Assembly: GCF_037975245.1 (NCBI RefSeq)
Contig: NC_092574.1
Location: forward strand, 3,381,001 to 3,445,000
Direction of reading: 5' to 3'
DNA from: Apostichopus japonicus
Taxonomy: Eukaryota > Echinodermata > Holothuroidea > Aspidochirotida > Stichopodidae
DNA length: 64,000 nucleotides
Shown: positions 38,640-48,909 of the stretch, piece by piece
Position numbering within the stretch: position 1 is the first letter of the stretch
Layout of the letters: each line of letters starts with the position of its first letter
The notes under the pieces: model-generated
What the model was told of the DNA's origin: nothing
Databases searched by the model: none
Seen by the model: only the letters and a program-made list of their open reading frames with translations
Translations under genes and position numbers: made by a program

Positions 38640-39250
38640 ACTGTGTGGTGAGGCTGCATGTACAACATATATAGATCTCAATAAGACAGAGAAAGCATGT
38701 ATAAGATACTATCCATAATGAAAGTTCCTGCCCTAATGTAACCACTGATAAGCTTCTTGAACTCATTGTGACATATTAGCTTATTATTTAGCAGCAAGCT
38801 ACCTGTTGAGATATTAAATAGACAATTCCTCACAGCTTGATCCATTTGACCTCCACCAAACTCATGGGCTTCTTGAAATAATTGTGATACACCTATACTT
38901 ACCATGTATGAAATAGCTCCAAGCTTCCCTGCTTGAGATATGTTTAAAAGGCTTTCACAGTTTAACCTGTTGACCAACTGACCTTTTACCTTCACCAAAC
39001 TGAAAGGCTACTTTCATTCAATGAATTTCATCCACATATCAAACATGAGATAGTTCTTTAGGTTTCCTTTCTAGAGAGATATCTTGTTTCTGAAGTTTTT
39101 ACAATTTTGACCTCTGTTGACCCCAAAAACCTCTGACCTCCACCAAAATGAAAAGAGTTCTTGCACTTAATGTGATACCGATATATCAGATATGTCCACG
39201 CTTCTCTTTGTGAGATATCGTGTTTACAAGCTTTGCTTCACAACACATAC
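38640..39250 (-). repeat. Degenerate ~140-bp repeat with TGACCTCCACCAAA
   Basis: TGACCTCCACCAAA or close variants recur at about 38848, 38982 and 39126. This is the opposite orientation of the intron-5 repeat family at 11.2-12 kb. It lies within the presumed introns of gene B. Confidence 0.5.
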
Positions 39251-39404
39251 ACATGCATGAATCACAACTAAAAAGGTTACGATTATCATCAAAACCAAAA
39301 ATGATGAAATGCAAAGCTTGTTTCATGCATAAGCAAAGAACTTTCTAACCACTGCAATAAAGATAGAAATGAAGTAGAACATGACAGCCAAACCACTAAC
39401 CCTC

Positions 39405-39455
39405 TTGGTCGTAGGATGGATGAACAGCTTCATCACTGCTAGAGCCTTGTTCTTG
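39405..39455 (-). CDS. Possible small exon of gene B
   Basis: Between the acceptor TTTGCTAG and donor GTTAGT the frame reads QEQGSSSDEAVHPSYDQE, a hydrophilic linker. Its phase does not fit directly to the acidic exon at 37992, so an exon is missing or this one is false. Confidence 0.25.
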
Positions 39456-40424
39456 GTCTAGCAAACAGAAATTACAGAGAAAGAGAACAACACAGTGAGC
39501 GAGCACATTATATAAAATTGATTATATTTGTGTTTTGTTTTAAACTTATATGTGCAATTCTGCTGCCGACATATTAACATTCTGATCATGGTCACTCAAA
39601 ACTGCAGAACTACAATTAGCCTGAGTGTAGTAGGGTCATTTTGCTCCAGAGAATTTTTAACAAATCTTTGGTCAACTTAAACCAAAAGGTTTAGATCTGG
39701 ACAGGAAGTAGAATGACTTGTGCTGTAAAATCGAACAAAAGACATCATTAAAAAGTATGTTATATCAGCAAACTTCAAGTTCGATATAAGTTTTTTACAT
39801 ATCATGTTCAGTTGCTGATAGGCAATTGGCATCTGGAGTTCTAGTTGCATTGCTGGAAGTAACTTGTGAGGAAAAGCAGGAATATTTCCAATGAAAATGA
39901 AATAAATTTGATTGGTTACAATGTTATGTTCTCATGAGAACTTACACACACTATAAGTATATACAACAATATATGGACAATATAATTGTGTACAGTCATG
40001 AGCACTATATTACAGGACGACAAAACAGCAAGTACCCTTAGCCCAGGTCAAAATGTTTATGTAGTTGTGTAACTATAACGTACCACTATCTATATTATGG
40101 ACAGACCCCTCCCTCCTCCATTTCAGTGAATATATTTCATTGTGATTATTTCCCTTCAAGCCGGTATTGTGTGTACCTACCAGCATGTATCATGTGACAA
40201 TTTCAATGAAGTTCTGCAGCAAAAACACCCAGACCCTCTCGTCCACTCACCCCCCCCCCCCCCTCCCCTCCTCTCATATCATGTTTATAAGTGTTCAAAT
40301 TGTCCTGCTTAGCTTTATAACAATTGATGACTGTAAAATGCAAAAGGAATCTGCTCACTGAAAGGTAACACTTGTTGGCCTTGTGCTTTACTAGTAAGAC
40401 ATGCAAACACAACACAAAACTTAC

Positions 40425-40583
40425 GGATTGTAATACTATGTTTGCTGCGTAATATTGCTTGCAGATCACAGACTCCATACACAGACGGTCGTTTACAGGT
40501 AATACCAGGTGGCAGACCATCTACCACAATATTCCCCATAGCAAGCTGCTTGTAGCTCATTGCTCTTCTGCCCGTACCTGCAT
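40425..40583 (-). CDS. Exon of gene B, unrecognised domain
   Basis: 159 bp between the acceptor ATGATCACAG and donor GTAAGT, open throughout (GRRAMSYKQLAMGNIVVDGL, then PPGITCKRPSVYGVCDLQAI). Composition and both splice sites look real. I do not recognise the domain. A hAT composite begins only 75 bp upstream on this strand (40658), so the upstream part of the gene may be disrupted. A later frame (39.84 kb, TSSNATRTPDANCLSATEH) could be the next exon. Confidence 0.5.
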
Positions 40584-40599
40584 CTGTGATCATATAAAC

Positions 40600-40657
40600 C
40601 AGTTAAACACCCAGCAAGCAAGCCGAAGTCGCCCGACGGCGGCTGCCGCCGGCAGGC
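40600..40657. repeat. GC-rich repeat, left part
   Basis: AGCAAGCAAGCCGAAGTCGC then GGCGGCTGCCGCCGG. It continues after the inserted hAT-like element at 41731-41885, and its edge resembles the edge of the GC-rich repeat at 56.1-56.4 kb in reverse. Confidence 0.6.
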
Positions 40658-40725
40658 CATAGGCGTACGAGGCGGGGGGGCAGACTGCCCCCCCAAATTT
40701 CAATTCGGGCAGCCTAAGAGGAGAA

Positions 40726-40764
<39 letters not shown>

Positions 40765-41730
40765 TTCTCCTCTTAGGCTGCCCGAATTTTTCAGGACTTT
40801 TGCCCGAATTTCTTGTCCTCTGGAAATATATATATATAAATATGCAGTAGCTTGCCCGAATCTTTTTCAAATTTTTGCCCGACAATTCCATGATTTTCTT
40901 TATTTAGCATCATGATGCCCGAATATTTCCGTGTAACACCACCGTAAGCGCAGTTCATCTGGGCTACCACGCTTTTTGCACAATCAATTTTTTTTCTAAC
41001 TAGTCAATTGTATACCTGGACCAAGGGCGGCGGAACCGGGGGGCACAGGGGGCACGTGCCCCCACTTTTCCTCAGGTTAAAAATGTGCCTTTTTTTCTAC
41101 ATAAAATTGAGGTGCCTCAAGTTAGCAAGAGGCCAGGGAACCAGAATGAACACTCGGGAAGGGCCGTTTCCGGCCATCTGAGGGGTTTGTAAAACCAAAA
41201 AATTTCTAGTACGCTCCGCGCCAGCCAATGGTGGCGCTCCGCTCAGATAGTCGTGCATACAACTTTGCAAATCCTGGCTAAGCCCGTGACTTTTAATGAA
41301 TTTCTGTGGGTGAAACTCAAAGCTATTTCGAATGGAAAAGATTTGTTTAGATATTAAAAAGAAAAAAACTCTAATTCGGAAGATTCCTACATTAGCAACT
41401 AGCATGATTTCACCTCATTTTGTCTCAAAAGAAAACTTTTAATTTTTCCCCTTCAAAGTGATGTTACCATTTTTTCTTCTTCTAATTTACCAAATTTTTG
41501 GGGAAGTGTAAATTTCTAAAACGTGAGATTATAAAATAAAGAATGTTTAGATGCAAGTTGCAAGGCCTCAGAAGTGCCGTTTCCGGCAATCTGAGAGGCA
41601 CTGTGTGCCAAAAATTTTATTGTACGCTATGCGCCAACCGATGGTGGCACTACGCTTAGATAGTGTCATGGGAACTTTCGGGCACAAAAAGTTCTGCCCC
41701 CCCAAACTGAAATGGTCCCGTACGCCTATG
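40658..41730. mobile_element. Second copy of hAT-like element 2 composite (inverted)
   Basis: Ends CATAGGCGTACG and CGTACGCCTATG are perfect inverted repeats. The flanks CGGCAGGC and CAGCAGGC match 7 of 8. In reverse complement it follows 28548-30203 closely, including the right end of element 3 (41022), the AT/hairpin block (40704-40835) and the GCG hairpins. About 500 bp spanning the left end of element 3 are missing. The (AT)n tract is much shorter here. Confidence 0.88.
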
Positions 41731-41885
41731 CAGCAGGCCGCCGTAGATTTGGCAAACGGCAAGTTGGCATACCGCGGGCGGAAACGCTGCCGGGCAACCG
41801 GCTGCTCGAGGCTGGCCCGCCGGTCCTCAAAGCAGGCCCGCCGGCAGGTGGCCGGCGGCAGGCAGACGGCAAATCAGCGCTGATG
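41731..41885. repeat. GC-rich repeat, right part
   Basis: Words such as GGCCCGCCGG, CTGCCGGGC and GGCGGCAGGCAGACGGCAAA. Same family as 40600-40657 and 56118-56376. Confidence 0.65.
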
Positions 41886-43159
41886 TCTTTCAATTATGTT
41901 TTTTTCCAATAGTCAAATAGATTATTTTAAAAATTGTGACAGTTGATGAAATATGGAATTCGGATTACATTTCCAGCTGGAAAATAGTCACTGCATGTGT
42001 ATATTTAAGTGGGTCATTTTCGAAAAGTTTTATTAATTGAATATCCAGAAAGACTCTAAGGGATAGAAAAACTTTTAGAAGTGTGTATTCCAGATATAAC
42101 GACAGTCAAGTTTTTTAATAAAAAACATAAGGCAAGGAGCATTGACATAATATTGTCACAATTTATTAATTTCATTCATTTTCCCTTAATTACCAGATGT
42201 TTTAGCCATTTATGAACAACTAACACCAATTATTTGATAAAGCCACAGAATGAAGGAAAAGAGTGAAGCAGATTTATGAAAACACTTGCCATCATAATAT
42301 CAAATGAAGACACACACGGTGTGCCGAAATAGAAACAGTGTGAATTTACATATAAGGAAGCAAGACCTATCAATTGCAGACATTCTAAATGCCATTGGAA
42401 TATGAAATACTATACTGTATCCAGAATTAATGTTGAATGAAGTTCATAAAACGTACAAGCACATTTTGTGGCTCAATTTTCAGTTGGGCGCATGATTCCA
42501 GTCACCTTTGGTAATTGATATACACAGCGTTCAAGACTCTATCATTACATTTACTGTGATAGTTAGTATATGTTTTTGGTTTTTCTCTCAATGTTTAATG
42601 GCCTGCTGCAAATTTACATATCCAGCGGTCCTGATAAGGGGGGGGGGTACAAAAATGCTATGACATGATGGGTTATGTACACATACAACAAATTTCACAT
42701 TTCGAGATTTTTTTCTAAACCATTTAAAATGTATTAAGATTCTGCTGGATATTGGTCAGTCTGAATAACATTTGTAAATTTTGAAATACTGTTCCATTAA
42801 TATAATACTTCTTAATATTATTTCAAACATTTTTAACTAAGTTATAATTATTGCACAAATCACATGAACCTCCAAAATATTAGGCGATTCCAAGCTTGTC
42901 AAAACCAAGTGAAGTTTCTGAAGTATGATAGCCTGTAAAGTATTTGATCTTGGGTTCATTAAAAGAAAGAAAAAGGGCTTAACCAGCTCCTCTATTAGAA
43001 TTATATATTGGTTTTGTAAGGTCTTTACAAAAAAATATATTTGGAGCAAACTCAGTCATACAAATTTCATGCTGGCCCACAAAAACCAAATAATATAAGG
43101 TAAGCATTCCATTCAAATATGGATCGTAAGCACCCTCTCTTTAAATCTCATTTGAAGTT
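41886..43159. other. No gene recognised
   Basis: AT-rich spacer with a G run near 42639. No exon or element end was recognised. Confidence 0.4.
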
Positions 43160-44741
43160 TCAGCACTGCATGATACAACATTCGTCAGGGCCAAGACACT
43201 TGGTGTTGACCTTAGCCTCCCCTTCATCCTCGCCCAGCTCGTAAATGTTCTTTTGGATGAAATCCCACACGTTATTAGACTCCCAAGTGTAGTTAATGTA
43301 CGTCCAATACATAAAACACTTTGAAACATAGATGACCTGCCTTGATTAGAGAACTAGCATGGTATTGCCATCCTTTCTACTATCACAAACTGTTGTTCTT
43401 GGTTCCTTCTGTGCTCTCATATGATTACAATAAATGGTTGCGTCTGGCTAACCTTAGCCAGGAACTCTGGCAAGTTGGTTCCAATCTGCAGTGATGAAAT
43501 AGTGAAAACAATAAACAAGATATGCAGAGATAGTTGTGAATTTTTCTCACATGCAAAGCAAAGGGTAAAGGCAAGAAAAACTGATCCCATCTTTTAAATT
43601 CATATTACTGACTTTGAAACTGAAATGTAAGTCCATTAATAGATATCCTATACTGTAGATACTTCAAGTCACACTTTTTTTCATCTCAGGTTTGCTTGAT
43701 GTATTTTCAAATATAAACCAACTGAAACTTGTATTTAATAAAATAATATATTGTAATTATCGCAAGAAAACAAGTTTTGACAATATGATTTTCAACCGTA
43801 TTCACAACCATATTTTTTATTCAGACTTGATTGTCCAAATACCTGTGGACTTTGCAAGTTCATGAAAACCTTTCCTTTTTAATACAATATATCCATGGAA
43901 ATCTATATTAACCAAAAGTCCATCATAGAACATCTCCCGACCAACTTGACCAAGTTTCAGTTTAAGGGGAGTATTGGACACACCCATTCACATAAATCAC
44001 ACATCAAACTTTCCTTCCCTTTACTTCGAAGTGTACTTCTTATTAGTTACCGTCACCCTAGTACATCTTTCAACGCACAAGTTCATGTAGTATTTGTTCC
44101 AGTTCTAACAAAATGGGATAAGTGATTTAATGTAGTTACCTGTACACATTGCGCAAAAGACTGCATTAATTTAATTGCCTCTGCCAAAGTTGCTTTCAGC
44201 TTCTTCTTCTTTCCGACACCATCACACTTAGTTCCCGCAGGAAACAGAAGTGGAAGTACTTGCAATGCCACTGAAAGCTTCTTCTTGTCTGGAATTTGCA
44301 AATAGTTAGCTTCAAACATGCAACGTGAAATGTTATCAACTGTTTAAACTAACTCAAATTGCAGTGTTAATTCAAAACACGGGCAAACACATAGGGTGTC
44401 TACAAGATAGTGCAGCACATTAAGCACTGTCACATTGCACTGACACACCTAGCTTCGTGCAAAACTTGGGGGAGGGTATTAAGCTTAAGCTGCTTATAAT
44501 TTACAGGAGGCTTGGGGTGTATGTAATTAGGGATCACTTAAAGAAGTAAGAGTCGGTCGGTGGATATATTAAAGAGCAAAGGGACGCTGTTAATGTTTAT
44601 GTGAAAATATCACAAAGGACACCCCCCCACCCCGTCCCCTAAAGGATGAAACTTAGCGAGACCAAATCGTCATGGCAGCTCACCTTTTTTCACCTTCTCG
44701 CCATATCGAAAACTACAACCAAATAAGGTGGCGCTGTTTAA
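43160..44741 (-). CDS. 3' exons of gene A, unrecognised protein
   Basis: Exons 44140-44288 (149 bp), 43453-43485 (33 bp) and 43160-43318 (159 bp with stop) have GT/AG borders and matching phases. A further upstream exon 44684-44741 (donor GTGAGC) also fits in phase. Encoded pieces: LSVALQVLPLLFPAGTKCDG, TLAEAIKLMQSFAQCVQ, IGTNLPEFLAK, WTYINYTWESNNVWDFIQ and a Cys-containing end, LGPDECCIMQC. The 5' part was not found. I do not recognise the family; the protein could be host or transposon-derived. The boundary of the 5.4-kb duplication (43487) lies 2 bp from the 33-bp exon, inside its acceptor. Confidence 0.6.
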
Positions 44742-44942
44742 CTAAACTTAAACTTGTGCTTACAACCTAAGCTAGTGCTTACAGCCTACGCTACAACCTA
44801 AGCTATCCTAATAATAGTCTAGTCTTGGAGCTACATTTTATCCTACTACAGTCAAATTTGTCTTCTCCATGCATCCTCCTAAATCCTTCCATGTGCCTAA
44901 TCATTTCAGTAAGCCATTCCAGCTGCTCCTCCGAAATAAAAC

Positions 44943-45010
44943 GGTACTTTCCGCTGAAAAAAATTTTGTTTTCCGATGACAAACACCGTTTTGTTTCAGC
45001 GGAAAGTAAC
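44943..45010. repeat. 68-nt hairpin
   Basis: The arm 44943-44959 (GGTACTTTCCGCTGAAA) pairs with 44994-45010 (TTTCAGCGGAAAGTAAC) with one mismatch; the loop is 34 nt. It lies just outside the left satellite arm. A copy lies at 50367-50434. Confidence 0.8.
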
Positions 45011-45025
45011 GTGTGCGAGAGAGTC

Positions 45026-45440
45026 CCTTACTCAAATTCCATATCTAGTTTTATATCTGGCTATATCTGGATAGATAAAGTTTGATATGGCCATATAAAG
45101 CCAGATATATCTTGATATAATTGTAAATCAGATATCCATATAAAGTTTGATATGGCCATATAAAGCCAGATATAACTGGATATAGAGTCAATCCAGATAC
45201 ACATATAAAGTTTTATCTGACCATGTAAAGCCAGATATATATTGATATAATTGTAAGCCAGATATCCATATCAAGTTTGATATGGCCATATAAAGCCAGA
45301 TATAACTGGATATAGAGTCAATCCAGATAGGCATATCAAGTTTTATCTGGCCTATGGACATAGAGTCTATCCAGATATGCAGATAAAGTTTTATCTGGCC
45401 ATATTAAGCCAGATATAACTGGATATACATGTAGACTGTA
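45026..45440. repeat. Left satellite arm (CCATATAAAG/CCAGATAT)
   Basis: Starts CCTTACTCAAATTCCATAT, followed by about 100-bp units with TATGGCCATATAAAGCCAGATATAACTGGATATAGAGTC. The right end near 54717 is the inverted counterpart (TCCATATATGGC-like words, TTTGAGTAAGG). Duplicated at 50450-50864. Confidence 0.85.
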
Positions 45441-45991
45441 TGCTCTTACTTAGTGTATTTTCATAGAGATTTACATTGCCCTATATTGTTGAATTTGTGG
45501 TACTGCACACATTTCAATGGTAAAGCACTTACAGTGCACACTAAGTCAAAGGGGGTATAAATTGGCTACTTGATCTATCTGGGTTGCTAGGTAACCACAG
45601 GGTCATTGATGGAAAAAGGATGACTCAGAGGGTAATTAAGTGTGAACATGGAGGTAAAAGCATGCAGACCTCCATGGTGTGAGACCTGCTTTTGAACAAA
45701 GGACATATTTGTAACGGTTACTCTGTGAGTGAGATAGGAAAGGCAGCTAGTGTACACATGGTAGGAGTAGAAAGCATAAGGAAATTTAATAGAAAGGATA
45801 AGAAAAGGTGATGGAGATTCGTAAGATAAAACCTATTGATGTCAAGACATTGGCAAAGAATTCTATAGTGAACTGAACAGTCAGAAGGAAGAAAATTTTT
45901 GGAACTGATGCATGGAAACAACATATTTTGGGACTGAACTTCGATACTGAATGGAACATATATCGCCCTCCTGGAACTTATTTACTAAAGC

Positions 45992-47514
45992 CAGTGGCGT
46001 AACGATGAGTCTGGGGGCCCCTGGGTCCAGGGAAGGAAGGGCCCCCTGGCTGCTGCGGAGAATCAACCGATGTGCGCGCAGCGCACATCACGAGCGCGGA
46101 GCGCGAAGTCCCAAAGGCGTGGGTCCAGGGCCCGCCTTAGGGCACTGGAAGCTCTGGGGTTCTACAAGCTCTCTGGTGCAATCTAAGCCGTATATATATG
46201 GAACATTTCGTGGTGATTTAATCCACTGAGATTTTGGGGAAAATCTGCGTTCATAGACACATTTTTGGTCCGCCTTGTCTGTCATACTGGGAACATAAAA
46301 AAATGTGTTGCAAAGCTTGAATACATTAAAGGATCGGTTCAGTTATCATACATGTTTATGTTATATGAAAGACGATAATAAAAGAAACACAATGGTGAAA
46401 AAAACTGTTCAAATATCTTTTCCGGTTAAAGAGATATTCAAGTGTAAAGTTTTATCAGATTGTGTAGAAACTGCTGAAATCTGACTAGCTGTGATGTCAC
46501 ATCCTCACATTCCTGCAAAGTCTTTGTTTTTCTCTCTAAATATTTTGTGAGATTTCATGACTTTCAACCAAAAGATATGTCAGGAGATCTCATATTTGTC
46601 AAAAGGAAGTATTTGAAATTCAACATCTGAAGAATTTTTGATTATATTATTTTCAAATGTGTTAAAAAATGTAAATAATTTTTAATGAAATATATTCACA
46701 AATGTTAAGGAAGTGAGGATGTGACGTCACACCCTCACAGTAAGTCTTTCTACACCAGTCGTTTTCAAAGAAATGTTGATATCTTCAAAGTGTCATATCT
46801 CCTTAACAGAGCATGCTATCATGGTAGTTTCTTCACTGTTCTTTTTGTCTTTTTGCGCTCTTTCATACAAAATAGACATTTCAAACACCTGAACCAATCC
46901 TTTAAGAGATTGAAAGGATAATAAGACCAATGACCAATGTCCAAATAACATAAACATGTATATTTCCACCCGTGGCGTAACTCCTGTGGACAAATGGTAT
47001 CCAAGTTCCCGAGAACTTGGAAAGGCTAGAGCTTGAATTTACTGAGGCATCGGCGATTTAGCCGATAGCAGAGGAAAGCATCAGCCAAAGGCGTTCAAGA
47101 TATGCCAAAATTTGTGTCATTTAATTGGCCAGTTATCTACCAATATGTCATGTGGCAACCCTGACCGAGAGCGAATTTATTGAAATTAGAGGCACTATTT
47201 CGCTATAATATGTGACAGCATAACCTATCAAGTTCCAGTGTGCATACCTCAGGCTCTTGAGTCAGTCGTGCGGAAAGAAGGATACGAGATTTGCAGTTGC
47301 AGGGGCATATGATTTATGACGAACGTATTCACGCACAGAAAACTATGTCCATTGTCTCGTTTATACTTTCTTTTCCAACGAAAACGTGCCGTCTCAAGAA
47401 AGAGAAGAAAAGGGTACCCCTCTTCTAAGTTCTGTGCATCGGTGCAGCGGGGGCCCCCTTTGGTCAGGGGCCCCTGGGCTTGCCCCGTCCGAGCCCATAG
47501 GCGTTACACCGCTG
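45992..47514. mobile_element. hAT-like element, copy in duplication unit 1
   Basis: Left end CAGTGGCGTAACGATGAG, right end AGGCGTTACACCGCTG. The flanks ACTAAAGC and AATAAAGC match 7 of 8. GGGGGCCCCTGGG and GGGGCCCCTGGGC lie just inside both ends. No transposase was found. A second CGTGGCGTAACTCCTG at about 46971 may be another nested end. Confidence 0.75.
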
Positions 47515-48546
47515 AATAAAGCAAATATATCAAATAAAGGAATAGCACAATGCAATTTAGTAAGAATATAGAACTCAACCTTCAAGTATTATTTTAAAGT
47601 GTACTAGTGGTACCGCGCGACGCCAGTATAAAGTTTTAAGTAAGTATACTTTTACAATACAGTGTATACACAAAGACTCTCATACAAGTAAAATATCTGT
47701 CAGAGCGTGCAGGCTATTTTTTGAACAGCTGTCATTTTATGACCATAGCAGTCGGATTAGGAAACAGCAAGGAGCTTTTTGAGTGATATGTTTGAGGCCA
47801 ATACTGCAGATTCTTATGTCCAAGATAAGTTGATCTTCACCTCAAATTAAGCCTTGCTTTTTTGGTCTAATTGACTGGAGATGGGTTTGTTTCAGACACA
47901 ATTTGAAATGATTTTGAAATCTCTTTCAAGTTGGAAGCATTGTGAGGCACAAATAAAACTGTGTGTCACAAAAAGTTATGTACACAGTTGGGTTTGGAAT
48001 GTGCTGGAAATAAAGTAAATCCCAACTTCATGTGTCGATCTTCGTCATTATTTTGAGAATTGTGTCGATGAAAGGACTTGCAGACCTTGCAGAGACTGAA
48101 GACAGCCTAGAGACGGCAGAGTGATGGGCATTTTGTCATGAAGCAGGCTTTCAAATGCCAATTTATTCGTGGAACTTTTTATCATGCCAGGATATTTTAT
48201 TCTCTTAACCATGTATTTTTGTTCTGACGATCATATTGCCTTAATCGTTTGAACAGAAGACCCTCTTTTAGTATTAGTTTTTTTTTATTTGTAAAGGCTT
48301 GGACATACTGTGGGTAAGGTGAAACAAAATACCTGCTGATGGATCAAACAGGAAATGTAATCAATGGCCAGATAATTAAGCAGTAAATAAAGAGTTGCTT
48401 TATCTGCGCCATATATTGCCTTTGTTTGGTTTCAAATTATATTTCTTTACATCGCCAGATGAAGTTCTGGCACAGATGTAGCATTTTTTTTTAACTAGTT
48501 CAATCTGGATTTATCATAAGATGGGACAGTAATGGATTTCTAAGTA
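47515..48546. other. No gene recognised
   Basis: Spacer between the hAT-like element and the 26-bp satellite. Also present at 52939-53970. Confidence 0.4.
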
Positions 48547-48909
48547 ATGGGCCAGATATGGATTTGCCATATATGGGCCAGATATGGATTTCTAATTAAT
48601 GGGCCAGATATGGATGTGCCATATATAAGCCAGATATGGATTTGCCATATACAGTATGAGCCAAATATTGGTTTCTCAGATATGGATCTGCCAGATATGG
48701 ATTTGCCATATATTAGCCATATGGATCTGCTATATATGGACCAGATATGTATTTGCCATATATGGGCCAGATATGGATTTGCCATGTATGGGCCAGATAT
48801 GGATTTGCCATATATGGGCCAGATATGGATTTGCCATACGTAAACCATATATGGATCTGCTATATATGGGCCAGATATGGATTTGCCATATATGGGCCAG
48901 ATATGGATT
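48547..48909. repeat. 26-bp satellite with CArG-type palindromes, unit 1
   Basis: Units of GGATTTGCCATATATGGGCC plus AGATAT, 26 bp, most with the palindrome CCATATATGG. Because 26 is not a multiple of 3 the array stays open in several frames on both strands; those frames are not genes. Confidence 0.95.

Larger units (their letters stand above)
43487..48909. repeat. Segmental duplication, copy 1 (5.42 kb)
   Basis: Repeated head to tail at 48910-54333 with an offset of 5423, then 5424 after an extra C in a C run (7 C at about 44623, 8 C at about 50046). No other difference was noticed. It contains one or two gene A exons, the 44943 hairpin, the satellite blocks and a hAT-like element. Confidence 0.97.

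Noticed and set aside
43895-44125. 76-codon + strand frame, repeated at 49318-49548
   Set aside because: Its duplication comes only from the segmental duplication; no domain or splice context, and it abuts a gene A exon on the other strand.
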